A model generated the notes under the pieces. That model saw only the letters and a program-made list of their open reading frames with translations, did no database searches and was not told the origin of the DNA. 64,000 nt of DNA from Fomes fomentarius (taxonomy: Eukaryota; Basidiomycota; Agaricomycetes; Polyporales; Polyporaceae), in the NCBI GenBank assembly GCA_022606135.1, contig JABYQN010000003.1, positions 1,612,001 through 1,676,000 on the forward strand, read 5' to 3'. Position 1 is the stretch's first letter; each line of letters begins with the position of its first letter. Both the position numbers and the translations under genes were made by a program. Shown one piece after another: positions 35,877 to 47,862 of the stretch.

Positions 35877-36728
35877 AATATCGTGAGTGCAGGTTGGACC
35901 TGCATAACATACTCCGCCACATTGTGATTCGACACGTCCAGCCGCAGGCGAGCTTGATAGTTTATGAAATCCAAAGGGCTTCAATTGGATATGAATGGTG
36001 TGGCTTTGACGGGAGCAAGCACGGTGAGCTCGCATGAGCGACACTGACCGGACTTCGGGGTACGTTATTGAGATTGGGTGTCATTGTTGAAAAGCGTTTT
36101 GTGGCAGGCGTCTTGTTGGAGCGTTCCTACCTCATTGCCGCCAACTGGGGCCATTTGTCGCATCACATGGGCGAGACTTGGACGACAGATGCGAAGGCGG
36201 GAGCGCCAGCTTCAGACTACCGTACGGTTACAACTGCTCCAGCTCACCATGACTAAGATGATATAGTGGTAAACGAGCCATCCTGCGAACGACAACAACG
36301 GTGAGCTACCGAACCCTTCGTGCAGATTGTACGTACATGCAAGCCATGCGTGCATGTTCTTGCTTCCATTCAACCTGGGCCCACTAGGGTGCCGCCCTTG
36401 GCGAACCGTCTGACCACCAATACCCTTGCGCAGATGGTGGGGCACTGTCCAACGTACAATGCGTCTATGCGCGTACATACCCGGCGTCTTAGGGGGCACG
36501 CGAACCCTGCCACTTCGAAATGACCAGAAGGACCATGAAGCGAGTAGAAGAGACCTCCCCTGCCTCACATCGTCGTCAACTGAATAACCCATCCTGAGAG
36601 CCTGTGCACCTGTATCGGCCGCGACGGCTTGTAGGAGCGGAATTCGTCAAGAGCAACGTCACGACTCGCAGCAGCATCGTAGCATGTGGAGGACGCAGTT
36701 TAGGAGAGATACATTGGACACACTCATC
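35877..36728. other. Intergenic region
   Basis: This 850-bp region between the DLH relics and TPT1 3' end. I looked for more DLH pieces and saw none that I could defend. Confidence 0.35.
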
Positions 36729-37916
36729 TTATAACGTAGTCGACGCCACTTTCTGCTCCAGCTCCTGTAAGGACGTCCGTACTTCTTCGTCCTTCTTCTC
36801 CGAACCGATGCCCCCCGACCGTCCAAGGTCTGCTTCTCCGTCGGTAGCGATCGTCGCCGAGACCTTCGTTGACGATGGGGATTGGACGGCACTCGCGGGA
36901 CCTTCCCATTCAGGTAAGGGTTTTCTGGCAGCGGTCTCGACACGAGAGAAGAACTGGGGCAAAAGGAAGCCTTGCTCGTCGCCTTCAGTGAGGACGACAC
37001 CGTTCGCAGAGAGGTAGAACTTGACTCCAGCATTGATCGCCTTCTGCACGTCGACATACACCAGGATCTCGGAGGATTTCCGCATACCTGTTGCGTCATC
37101 AAGAAAGACAAAACTGACTAACGAAGGGGTCCTGTGCATACCAGAGATGACGTTGGAACTGCCTACACCCTGTGCGAGATGGATGTGATTTCGAGTCATC
37201 TTGCTGAGACCTTGTTCCTCTGCTCGGTGCACGTCGGTTCAAGATAGATCAAACGGAAGCTCCTTGAAACCTACTGATACTTTCCCAAGCGCGCTTCGTC
37301 GTTCCATGAACGGCAATTCCGGTTGGTATGTCTGCCTGCGAGTTGATGGGCTCTAGGTCGAGTACGACCGACTGGAGAAGGGATCAACCATCATCCACAA
37401 ATTCCGGACTGAGAGCTCACTTTCATGGAATGCCCTTGATTGGCACGGATCCACCAGCCTTCGTCTCCTGTATTGGGACCTGCTTCGAGGACGAGGTTAT
37501 ACCGGCCTTTAGCATCGTTCTTGACAATCTCTTGTAAACCCCCAAAGTTGAGCTCGCGCAACTTGGGGCGGCTTAGCTACTTCCATAATTATCAGCACTA
37601 CACAAACCTCCCTACCAAGGCAAAAAGAGTGACTTGCAAGTTCGTCCACACGAACATAACCGTCCTTGCGCATCACGAGCCCTTCCGATTGCGAGCCATG
37701 GCGAAGGATCCACGACAACGTCTTCGAGATGCGGACGTCATGCGAGTCTTTGGGGAGACCTCTTAACTTTGCTGGTCCTCCACCTTTGCCGCCGCCTCCG
37801 CCACGACCTCCGCCGCGCCCACCGTCTCCCGTGTTCTGTCTTGGTTGGTGCTTACGGTCCTTCTCCTGCCTTCGCTGTTGTCGTTCTAGAACAATATCCG
37901 CTTCGTCGGAAGCCAT
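36729..37916 (-). CDS. TPT1: tRNA 2'-phosphotransferase (TPT1/KptA family)
   Basis: Final enzyme of tRNA splicing: moves the splice-junction 2'-phosphate to NAD+, giving ADP-ribose 1'',2''-cyclic phosphate. Minus-strand exons 37638-37916, 37421-37576, 37275-37371, 37142-37219 and 36729-37087 give 322 aa. After a Gly/Arg-rich N-terminus comes the family core: DVRISKTLSWILRHG, MRKDGYVRVDEL, PKLRELNFGGLQEIV, GRYNLV, IRANQGHSM, IPTGIAVHGT, MTRNHIHLAQG and SSEILVYVDVQKAINAGV. The C-terminal 80 residues are charged and not conserved. Intron 1 starts with GC (CTT|GCAAGT); using the GT four bases on destroys the conserved DELLSRPKLREL join. Intron 37088-37141 is 54 nt with no stop in frame. Confidence 0.9.
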
Positions 37917-38592
37917 ACCGAGCGCCTTGAGCTTTATCTGTCGAGTCAAGATGCTGGACCAATGCGCATATGAGATGCGATATACTCGAGTAAACAGGAT
38001 GAAGGAATGGAGAAATCAACGGTGGCAACATCGGCCCGAGTGAACTATGTAGCAAACCCGTAAGCGCTTACCGCGCGTCTTGACATCTCCAGGATCATTG
38101 GTTAACCTTATGTATGAACTCACGCCATCATATCAATATTCGTTTACTGGAACAAGAGCTTCAGGACAGCAATCACATAATGATGAGATGCTCTGCGCAC
38201 AGAGTTCATGCACACTCGTCGAACAATAGATCCGGGAGCTGTTGGGTCAAAAATGGGGTAGTCAAACGGCCACAGAAGTTATTGTGCTTCATGCTCTATT
38301 ATGTCCCAGATACCACAGTTCGGAGCTCTAAAAGCCGTACGAACTGAAATCGCGACTCGCGCCGAGTCAGGTAGTGCAAGCGCTGGTACAAGTATTTACG
38401 TAAGTATCCTATACAAGACCATTCTACCGGCTCTTTGTCTCCTACCCAGGCCTCCTTTCTACCAATCCCTCAGACTCGTTGATCCCTTCGACACCCATAG
38501 ACCATAAAGCATAACGTGAGTTGTGTTTAAGTACCAATTAATTACCTTCGTCACACTTCTTCACCCGGTCCCCAGCGAGACACTCTGCCATT
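37917..38592. other. Divergent promoter region TPT1 / RING gene
   Basis: This 676-bp region between divergent start codons. No TATA box or repeat recognised. Confidence 0.35.
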
Positions 38593-40509
38593 ATGCCGCC
38601 ATCCGTAACCCAGAACAATGCCACTTCCAACCGTCGTTCGACCGGCTCCATGCGTCAACGAGAGAACCGCACCGACACACAACACCTCCAGACAAGCTCA
38701 GGTTCAGGCCGCCGTTGCAAGTCCCGCTCCCCAGCCACACGGCCAAACGAGGACCTCCACGCTCTGAACGACCTCGCGCGTCGGCGGAAGAAGCTTCCTC
38801 CTCTTCCTGCCGCCTCATCTTCTGCGTCAAACATGGGAGTGGTACGGTCGTCGATGATCGAAGATGACCGTGGGCGGACCAAGACGAAGCCGAAACCAAG
38901 GGCGGTCACGATGTGGATCGACGATAACAACAATGACACGTCTATCGTGACCAACATCGTACAGGACCAACATCGTCCGCCCATCGCTCAGAGTTCGAGA
39001 TCCAAGCGGAAAGAACGGTCGCGTTCGCGCGAGGCTTCGCACAGACACTGTAGAAAGACTGCAACTCCTGAGCCTGATGACGAAGACGAGGCGATGTATA
39101 CTGGACCTCTGGCGCATGCGGAATACACTCGGATGAAACAGGAGATGGAGAGTCTTCGCAAGGTGCGTCACTTGGTCATGTATGGTGTGTAGGGTAGGTG
39201 ATTGAGCGGCGCGTATAGCAAGTCACCATGGCTAAGAAGACGATCACCAAGCAAAGCAAGGTCCGTTGCTCCTTCCCTGACACCTCACTATCTCATTCAA
39301 TACTTGGCAGGTGATCGACGAGCTGAGGGCCGAGTTAACGACGACAAACGAGGTATGTTGTTCTAACCTTCCTGATGCACACGTCCTAAACCGTGCTGTA
39401 GACGCACCGCACGCAGCGCGTGGAAATAGAGAAGCTGAAGACGCGGTCCAAGAAGTCAGATGACGTAGGCTACTTACTTTACGTATAACACAGTAATTGG
39501 CTAACGAGTGACCATGCGATCAGCTCATCGGGACCATCGAGTCGAATCTGACGTGCCAAATATGTATGGAGATCCTTCTCAAGCCATTTGGGTGAGTAAA
39601 CACGATGATCTTTGGCCGAGATATACACTGACTCGTTGTAGCTTGTCTCCGTGTGGACACGTGCTCTGCATGAATTGCTTGCTCGGGTGGTTCAAGTCGG
39701 CACCTCCAGGGGAGGACGACATGCATGACGATGACTACCCCAATGCCGCCCTCTATCGGAAGAAGACGTGTCCATGTTGCCGCTCCACCGTAACTAGTCG
39801 ACCGATACCCCTCTACCTCGTCAAGTCCCTAGCATCCGCAGTGGACAAGGCCAAGGCGCCCGCCGGTGTTACGCGCTCGTCACCGCCTCCCGACGAAGAG
39901 GATCCTTGGAAAGGTATCTTCCGTGATACGCCAGATTATCGCGACTACTGGAGCACCGACGATGAGGATGATGAAGATGAAGATGAAGATGAAGACGAGG
40001 GTCTGGCGTACGAGGACGATGACTACTGGTCGTTTGATGGATACGGCACGGGCGAGGATGAGGAGCACTACGACGGCCCGTACGTCAACCCTCGCTGGGC
40101 TCCTCCTACCGTGCACGTCTCGAACGAGGAGTACCCATTCTTGGAGGACGATGCGGAGGAGTGGACCTTGATGCGCCGAGGTGTTCCTCTACCTATGATC
40201 GGATTATTCCACATGACCTACGACCACAACACTGGCATCTGTGCGTTGATCGACGGGGAGAACGCCGTGTACTTGGGGTGGAACATCGAGGTGCATCCCG
40301 ACGACGAGACAGGCGAGGAGTATGTGGATTGGATCCTCGCGGACATGTACGATCGGCCGGAGCGTTGGCGCGTCATCAACGACGACGACGAGAGAACGTG
40401 GACGGCGTGGAAGCTCGCCCCTGAAGATGAGGATGATGACTATGACAACACTGATTCCGAAGTCTGGGCCGAGGACCTGGCCGCGGATGATGACGACGAT
40501 GACTACTGA
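38593..40509 (+). CDS. RING-finger protein, acidic C-terminus
   Basis: Probable E3 ubiquitin ligase. Exons 38593-39162, 39219-39260, 39311-39352, 39402-39464, 39524-39591 and 39642-40509 give 550 aa. The N-terminal 180 residues are basic and Ser-rich, probably nuclear. Exons 2-4 are tiny (42, 42 and 63 nt) and encode a helical, coiled-coil-like linker (MAKKTITKQSK, VIDELRAELTTTNE). The C3HC4 RING begins at LTCQICMEILLKP (about residue 248), continues over an intron with LSPCGHVLCMNCLLGWF and ends in KKTCPCCRS, with an insertion between the third and fourth pairs. The last 230 residues are strongly Asp/Glu-rich. The arrangement resembles fungal RING proteins related to CHFR/RNF-type ligases, but no orthologue name is justified. 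Confidence 0.85.
39960..39998 (+). repeat. GATGAA/GATGAG repeat coding Asp-Glu tract
   Basis: Short imperfect tandem repeat inside the acidic part of the RING gene. Confidence 0.75.
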
Positions 40510-41386
40510 GGGAGGTCCGAAGGGTTCGAATTGTTGACTTCAGCCCAACACATTCGTGATACGTGCAAGGCTGTCGGATGGTTCTCGCCTCCAGTAATGG
40601 GTGCCATAGAGTGTATATGTTTGTTCTAATGTTGTGTTAGTACCAAGTTTGCAAGCGAAGTGAGCGTACCGTTGACTGAGGAAGGTTAAAAGCGAACAGA
40701 GCAACGTGCGGGTAAACACGCCGTTCCACTTGAACATGTCCTCTGTGACTGCCTTCATAAGTTGGCAGGCATCCTACGGTGCTTCTACACAATCATGGAA
40801 GCTCTCTGGGTGTTTGAGTATGGTTTATCCACTTCCCAGCAACTTCAGGTTTTCCGAACTTCGCGCAGCCAATGAGTGAAACCAGAGTCATCCGGGCGAG
40901 CTGCATATCTTTGACCAGTCGCTAGTATGATTGATACTAGCCTTGTGTATACCAACTCCTCCACGGGGTTATGTTTAGCGATACATTCTGCAGTTCCTTG
41001 CCAGTGTTTGAGGCCAGCTTGCCCCAAAACGGCATGAGTAACGCCTGGTGTCACGCAGCTTATGATGTCACGATATCTATTGAGGGAGCGCCGTGGGCTG
41101 TTCTCAGGTGTTCCCGCTGCTCCTGCTCTCTCGTTCTGACGCCCCGTCGTTGTCTAGCTTGAAGCATACAGCAAGACTTTTTCACCCACGACTACCGGGC
41201 GTCACCCATCTGGCTCGCTGGTGCTGAACGACCCTCCAGCTCGCCACCTTACTATCCACTCGTACAGTTCACGACCATCCGACGACTCTGACGACATTCA
41301 CGGCCCACTGTACTGCACTCTAACTTATTTCTTGCTATCTGATATACTTGAAACTTCTTGGCAATTGCTGTTGTAGTTCCACAAGG
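40510..41386 (+). other. Intergenic region
   Basis: This 877-bp region is the 3' flank of the RING gene and promoter of the membrane-protein gene. No supported ORF. Confidence 0.35.
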
Positions 41387-44300
41387 ATGGCCGAAATACA
41401 CAACGGGAGATGTCATCCGGAGAAGGCACCGCTGGAAGCCCCCCCGCTATTCCAGAATGGAGAGGTTAAACTACAATGTGCGCACTGCTCCTTTCATGCA
41501 TTGGGGGCACACGAGCTGAGCGGCTTACACGGTGTTCAGATCATCATGTATGTACCACCAAAAGCTCTGCAAAAATCTCTCACCCACACTTGTTCCACAA
41601 CGTAGATCGGCTGGATTGTGTCTTCGGCATTCACTCTCATAGCGATCGGCGTGTCGTTCTGGCTCATTGGCAAGCATTTGCAGTGGTACACGAACGTGCG
41701 TCATTGACCTCTCCCTATTGAAACCTCATAGCTAACTATACTATGGCGCGCGCAGAAATATGAGCAACGCTGTACGTCGTAGGAATACAAGAATATGATT
41801 GACACAGAGTTCACCAACCCTATGATAGATATCGTTCGCATCCTGTTCATGGTGCCGTTGTATGCGGTCATCAGCACTGCGTCGTACTTTTGGTGGGTGA
41901 GTATTGCCGTCCTTGAGTCAATGTTTCCTCTTTATATCCAACCATCCTCATAACAACTCCTAGAATCATGCCACTCCACTCATTCTTCTTCGTGATGGCT
42001 ACGAAGCCACTGTCCTCACCGCGTTCTTCTACCTCTTGCTGCTGTACATCTCTCCAGATGTGAATGAGCAGAAGGAGATATTTCGCAAGGTATGTCCTAC
42101 AATTGCCCTAGCAGGCGTAGCTAGTTTAAGCAACCTTTGATATACAGAACGGCCTTTCGAGGGAGAACGATAGAGAGAGACGCAGACGAAGAGAGCCTAT
42201 ACAGAAATGGATGTTTCCCATGGGTTTCGTTCGTTGGAAACCTCAGGCAAGTCGAAGTCGTATAGCTTTCTAGGTCCTTGGGTCGACTCACCATGTTCCA
42301 CGCAGGATGGGCTGTACTTCTTGCAACTGATGAAATGGGGGGTGCTGCAATATTGTGTTGTACGCCCAGGGTAAGTCGAGACGAACCCTCTGATGCGTAA
42401 ACACGACTTAACATGCGCCTATAGGACCACTCTCGCTGCCGTAATCCTGGACTACGCAGGTTTGTACTGCGAGGAATCATGGAGTCTTGGCTGGGGCCAC
42501 ATATATGTATGTTGTCTTCTCTATGCGTTGCTGAGTCAAGCTCATGGCGCCACAGATCATCCTCGTTGTATCGATATCTGTCACGATCGGCATGTACTGT
42601 TTGATTCAACTGTACATGGTAACCAAAGAGCAACTGGCGCCCCAGAAGCCTCTTCTCAAGCTCTTCGCTATCAAAGCAGTTGGTGAGTGGGCGTGCTCCG
42701 CGTACCGTGGCATCATACTAAACGCTATGCAGTCTTTCTCACGTTTTGGCAAGCAACGTTCCTCTCAATCTTGTCTCTATTCGGGATTGTGAAAGACGTA
42801 CGTTCCCTCCGTCTAGACAAGACAGCGAGGAGCTGATGTGATCTTGCACCAGACACCCTACATGACGGCTAACAATATCAATATTGGCATTGGTGCTATC
42901 TTGGAGACAGTAGAGATGGCGTAGGTCACACTTCTTCTGTAGTCTGTGTTGAGTCTTATCGGTTCTTTCACAGGATCTTCGCGTGTCTGCACATCAAGGC
43001 GTTCTCATACAAGCCGTATCGCACGGGTGGCGAGCCCACTCCTCGATGGCGCGCTCTTGCCCATGCTATGAACTTCAAGGAGACCGGACGCGAGCTATGG
43101 CAAGGGACAGTATACATGATTCGCAAGTACCGTGGTCGCGAAGTCGATGCTCAGGCGCGTCGCGAGGCGGTGCTCGAGAACGTCTTCGGACGCTCGAGGT
43201 TCGATATCACCCGTGAAGCTGGGTCGTCGAGACCGAAGGTGAATTCGTCGGAGAAAGATGTGAATGTGACTGTAGAGGTTGAAAAGGAGGTTCGCGTTGG
43301 GGACGAGCGGCAGTGGCTCGGGGTGGGAGATGACTACATCTATGGACTTGGATATCAGGCGAGGAGACAGCGGGAAAGGAGTGAAGGCTTGGAGTCGCAG
43401 ATCGAGAAGGAGCTCGTGCGGCGTGGATATAGCATACGAGGTGCGTTGCACATACGTATCCCTTCGCAATATGTGCTCACCCTCTATCAGGCGCGGCCGC
43501 TGGTGGTGCATACGCTCCCATAGTTGATACTGAAGCTGCTCCAGCCCCTGGACATCAGCGTACTCAAGCATCCTGGTGGCGCCGCGTATACAACCGTCTC
43601 TCGCAATCAGGTCTAGATCCGGAGACTGAAGGCTCGCCGTCACTCCCAAGCGGCTATCCCCATGCCCGACGGCGATCGGCGTCACGACGGCGCTCTAGGG
43701 ATGTCAAGAGCAAAGGTGGCACTGCTCCGCTTATGGCTGATGTGCAAGAGGACGACTACAACGACCCTCCACCACCCTCTGCGATCCGAACCTATCGCGA
43801 GAGCAAGAACAAGAGCAAGAACTCGAAGGGTTGGAATCGCCAGTCACCGCCCACTTTCGACCCGCCGCTTCTGTTCACTTCCTTTGGTGATATTCCGAGT
43901 CCGCTGAGTTCGCCCGAGGCTCGGAGCGACGTTCGCCCGGTCATCCGACCTCAGGTCCCTGCGATGTTGTTGCCTCTAGGCGCTACGCTTCCTCTTCCGA
44001 CTGCAAGTGCTCAGTCCTTGCAGGCGGACAGCTTCCTCGACCGTGCTTTCGCCGCTTCTGTGGAGCCGGGTTCGTCGGTGGAGGTGTTGTCTGCGGGACC
44101 TTCATCCTCACAGTCGCATTATCACCACGTGAGGCTGGGTTCAGTTCCCACAGTGGACACGCGAGTGCAGACGCAGCCCAAGAACCCCCTTGTAGTCACC
44201 CCCTCTGCTGCTGATCCATCTGTTACTAGCCTGTCTGCAGTCGCTACATCTGCTGCTCGTCCATCTGTTTCCGGTTCATCTACTGCCGGCCCTTCATGTT

Positions 44301-44998
44301 CAGCACCTCCCGCATCGATGCCCGTACCCGAGGTACCGTTCCTGTCTCCAATCAACCCGTCATCCGCATCATCGTCGTCCGAAGCCCCAAGTACGGTTTC
44401 TCCACCAGCTTCCCTCCCATATCCTCCTCCTGTCTCTTCCCCTCTTCGTGTTATGTCCCCCGATCAGAGTGGTCAATTAACGTCAACGATGGACGAGCAA
44501 CGTGGTCGACGGCGCTCCTCTCACAGACGGGACTCTGCTCGGTCATATCCGGAACCGCGGAATTTCTCGCCTCCACAGCAAGGCGGCCAGTCACTCCCGC
44601 CTCTATACCAGTCGCCGCCGCAATCCTCTCCACAATCTCCCCGATCCCCGCCGCGGTCTCCTTTGCGCTCTCTCCCCCAGTCGCCCACGTTGCAAAGAGC
44701 AAGCGCCGCATACTCCCGGGGCACGCGTAGGAATTCGGGTACCACGCAGTTTTCGCCTCAGCGCACCTCGCAATACGCCCCGATGAATCGTTACACGCCA
44801 ACGAGAGATAGGATCGTCCTCCCCACACCCCTTGCGCCTTCTTCCGGCCCTGGATCATCCCGCGGTCCGGCAGGTGGTGCTGCTGGTCCCGCACAGCGGA
44901 TTTCGCAGTACTTTGGTTTACCCGCATCTCCGCCCTCACGCGAGCGCCACTGGACCGGTGGCCCGCGGTCTCCGCCATACTCAAGTGAACCCAGGTAG
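41387..44998 (+). CDS. OST-alpha/TMEM184 (DUF300) family membrane protein
   Basis: Seven-helix membrane protein of the organic solute transporter alpha / TMEM184 family. Exons 41387-41551, 41606-41695, 41756-41771, 41829-41896, 41964-42089, 42148-42246, 42306-42370, 42425-42506, 42556-42682, 42733-42797, 42853-42920, 42974-43440 and 43491-44998 give 981 aa. Membrane segments are visible as IGWIVSSAFTLIAIGVSFWL, ILFMVPLYAVISTASYFW, AFFYLLLLYI, ILVVSISVTIGMYCLIQLYM and VFLTFWQATFLSILSLFGIV. Family signatures include MKWGVLQYCVVRP, TPYMTANNINIGI and HIKAFSYKPY. The last exon encodes a long Ser/Pro-rich cytosolic tail, much longer than the animal proteins. Exon 3 is only 16 nt. Intron 42247-42305 has a GC donor (CAG|GCAAGT). 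In fungi some members localise to vacuole or endomembranes; location here is inference. Confidence 0.9.
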
Positions 44999-45837
44999 CG
45001 TAACCCCCTGAAGCGTGAAAGTTGCTCGATCGACTGTATGTATACCCCCGCGTGCATCTTGCGGGTCTTGGTTCGTTGGATTGTTTGGTACTCTTGATTA
45101 ACTTTGTCGCGCATACCCTTGCTTGTTGTTGCCTCACTTGAACTTATGACCTATTTAGTGTACGGTAGCTATTGACGACTTTGATGACCACGTGATGAAT
45201 GTAATGACCTACCGCTATTTGCACCCGCATCTGCCAACTGATTTTGCAAGTCCACCCTATCAACGATAACCACAAGCCAGAGACGCCGAACAGCTCAGCC
45301 CACTGTCTGACCGTCCTGGAAACTCTCCGGTACACTATCATCAGCCGCGGCGTTTCACTGATATCCTACGACGAGTGGGGCCCCCCCAGAGGACCATCTA
45401 CTGACGGATTCCGCGGAGGAGGTTGAGAAGATGAGATCGAACCCTGTACTCATTGCACGTCTTGTCGGCTTCCGTGTATATGGTCACAGAGAAAGCGTCG
45501 AAGGTCTCCCACTTGTTCGCCTAGACGCCTCACCTCGATGCGGAGTGTGCCGCTCTGGCAGTGGATGGCGGCGTGGAGGAAGTAACAGTCCTTGTGGTGT
45601 GACGGTGGTATCGCAGTGAAGTGAAACATAGTCCAAGTCCTCAATTCTCAAATTCCTTTTCATTCTGTTTGTCTCTGATACAGAACTAACAGATTGGTAG
45701 CAGAACATATATGATATGGTGGAGTTGAGAGTATCTGTGGAGCACTGAGACGACAGCACGCACGTATATACGATGTTATCACGATGGTACGCTACATGGG
45801 TCGATAAAAGGGCGGTCGATGGGGCCCTATGTAGTAA
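44999..45837. other. Intergenic region between convergent genes
   Basis: This 839-bp region between the 3' ends of the membrane-protein gene and HET gene. No feature recognised. Confidence 0.35.
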
Positions 45838-47862
45838 TCAAATAGGATCAGGATTGTGTTTGGAGAATGGTACGTCTCCGACACGGCTCAAAGCAGTGAT
45901 CGCCGTCCCGGCAGCAGCGATATCGAGCACGTACACTTGCTCCGCCACACTCCGGTGACACCTCTCCCACAGCTGGAAGCTCATAGTGATAGTGTAGACG
46001 AGTCCATGTGACTCCCAATCTACGAAGGCGAGCGTGAACGTAGGGAAGTGCGGTATATGCGCCGCGCGGAGTGCGAGAGTCGCATCTAGACAAGGGAAGT
46101 GTTTGGGGACAAGGTTGGGATCGGTAGAAGCTCCGTCTGGAGCAGTGGAGCGCACTGATACCGCGAGCCACGCCGGCTTGCGCTTGGAAGGGACGCTGCT
46201 GCGGTGGGAATGCGCGTGCCAGGGCCCCAGCACGCACATTGATTCGGAACATTCCTCCCCAACAGTGACAGATATTCGTAAATCGGCGCCGACTGACGAG
46301 GAGCTGGATAGCGTCTTGAGCGTGAAGGACACCGTCCCCTCGCCCTTGAGCTCCTCGGACTCCCCACAATCACTCCGAGGGCACGGCATTTCGATCATCA
46401 GTCCGTCCCTGGTTTGTGTCGTGGACGAATCGACTTGCAGCCCGGCATTTCGCAGGTTCGCAAGCCCACGTTTGGAAATGAAGAAGGCGTATCTGGGTGC
46501 GGAGATGGCCATGGCCACCAAAAGCGGTCGGAGGATAGTATTTGGAGAAGAAAGGAGGATGTTGGTCGCGAACGAGCGGACATTGATCTCCCGAACCTGG
46601 GACTTGGCAAAGATCGAGCGGGCAAGTTTGGGAGAGATGAACGCCAGGCGGTAGAATTTCTCGACGTAACATCCTAAGGCTTGTAGTTTGCGAGCGTTTG
46701 TGACATGCGCCCCAACGAAATCACCGTGGTGATGGTTGTCGAACGTGCGTGGAGGCTGGAGCCTGAGGAATAGGACTCCTATGTCCTTGTGTTCGTTCAC
46801 ACAGGCGAGGATAGCGCAGCAGCCGATCGATTTGGAAAGCGGCTTGAAGCGTCTAGGTGTCTCTGCCTGGCAAGGGGTATTGCTCATCCCGACGAGCCGC
46901 AGATTGACTCGGATGCCGTAGCTCGACAGGCGGAACTCTGGCAGTTCGATCTGTTTGAGATCTAGTAGGGCGGCGAGGTGGCTATGAGGAACAGGCGTGA
47001 TACCAGAGCACCCACGAAAGTCAGAAGGGGAGGAGGCCAGCATCTCCTCGCCTGGATGTGTGAATTTATGGGTATCATCTAACTCGAGCTTTGCTAGGAG
47101 ATGTTCGCTAGCGCTCCGGCCCCACACAAACAAAGTTTGGTCGGGGGAACGCTTGAGGATTTCTTCCTGTAGTCGTAGGAACGCGTTCCGTCCTTCTCCA
47201 TATATGGTGGGCATATGGACACCAAAGAGACCCATGAGCGAGTACGCGAGGTCCTCCTCTCGCGTGGTCTGTCGGTATGCGGCCCAGGACATTCGTCGTG
47301 CGATGCTGACGTACTCGAGGGATTGGGCGTGTGTTAAGACGTCGCGATCGATACCCGTGATCTCCTCGACGACTGCAGCGAGCGTGTCCTTTGTCCCGAC
47401 GATGGACCAAGAGGAAGATAGAAACGCCACATCCCTCGGAGCGATAAGCTCTTGCAGGGTCCAGCCTCGCGTGAACCACTTGCTCGCCCGGAAAGACGAG
47501 CCCTCCGACGCGGTATCGTCCTCGTCCTCCACATCGTGGAGATACGCGTAGCAAAATGCGGCCTGGGCGTACCACGAGTACATGGAGTTGATCGCCTCAG
47601 AAAGTTCGGTGCTGCTGCTCTTGTCAATGCAACACGTGTCAATCCAAATCCACTCGAAGCCATCCTCTCGCGCGACCTCGCAACATTGACGGATCTTCGG
47701 TCCAGCGTGGGCCAGAGCGTCCGCTATGAAACGGAGGGCTTGGATGTCCTGGAAGGAATCCTCCTGGAGCTGCCACACGTGGGAGAGAGCGGCGTAGCGT
47801 GGTAAGCCGAACAAGGTGCGGAATTCCTTGAGCTTGCCAGAACGAGTGTTAAGCAGCCACAT
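45838..47862 (-). CDS. HET-domain protein
   Basis: Heterokaryon-incompatibility (HET) domain protein, a class linked to non-self recognition and regulated cell death in filamentous fungi. One intronless ORF of 674 aa. The HET domain spans about residues 20-180: YAALSHVWQ, IRQCCEVAREDGFEWIWIDT, CCIDKSSSTELSEAINSMY, FCYAYLHDV and WFTRGWTLQELIAPRDVAFL. The downstream block typical of this subfamily follows: EITGIDRDVL, ARRMSWAAYRQTTREEDLAYS, LMGLFGVHMPTIYGEGRNAF and RSPDQTLFVWG. The C-terminal 400 residues show no NACHT, ankyrin or WD repeats. Lack of introns contrasts with all its neighbours and may reflect family biology or retroposition. It starts directly with MWLLNTRSGKLKEF, usual for this group. 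Confidence 0.92.
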   Translation of the reverse strand: MWLLNTRSGKLKEFRTLFGLPRYAALSHVWQLQEDSFQDIQALRFIADALAHAGPKIRQCCEVAREDGFEWIWIDTCCIDKSSSTELSEAINSMYSWYAQAAFCYAYLHDVEDEDDTASEGSSFRASKWFTRGWTLQELIAPRDVAFLSSSWSIVGTKDTLAAVVEEITGIDRDVLTHAQSLEYVSIARRMSWAAYRQTTREEDLAYSLMGLFGVHMPTIYGEGRNAFLRLQEEILKRSPDQTLFVWGRSASEHLLAKLELDDTHKFTHPGEEMLASSPSDFRGCSGITPVPHSHLAALLDLKQIELPEFRLSSYGIRVNLRLVGMSNTPCQAETPRRFKPLSKSIGCCAILACVNEHKDIGVLFLRLQPPRTFDNHHHGDFVGAHVTNARKLQALGCYVEKFYRLAFISPKLARSIFAKSQVREINVRSFATNILLSSPNTILRPLLVAMAISAPRYAFFISKRGLANLRNAGLQVDSSTTQTRDGLMIEMPCPRSDCGESEELKGEGTVSFTLKTLSSSSSVGADLRISVTVGEECSESMCVLGPWHAHSHRSSVPSKRKPAWLAVSVRSTAPDGASTDPNLVPKHFPCLDATLALRAAHIPHFPTFTLAFVDWESHGLVYTITMSFQLWERCHRSVAEQVYVLDIAAAGTAITALSRVGDVPFSKHNPDPI

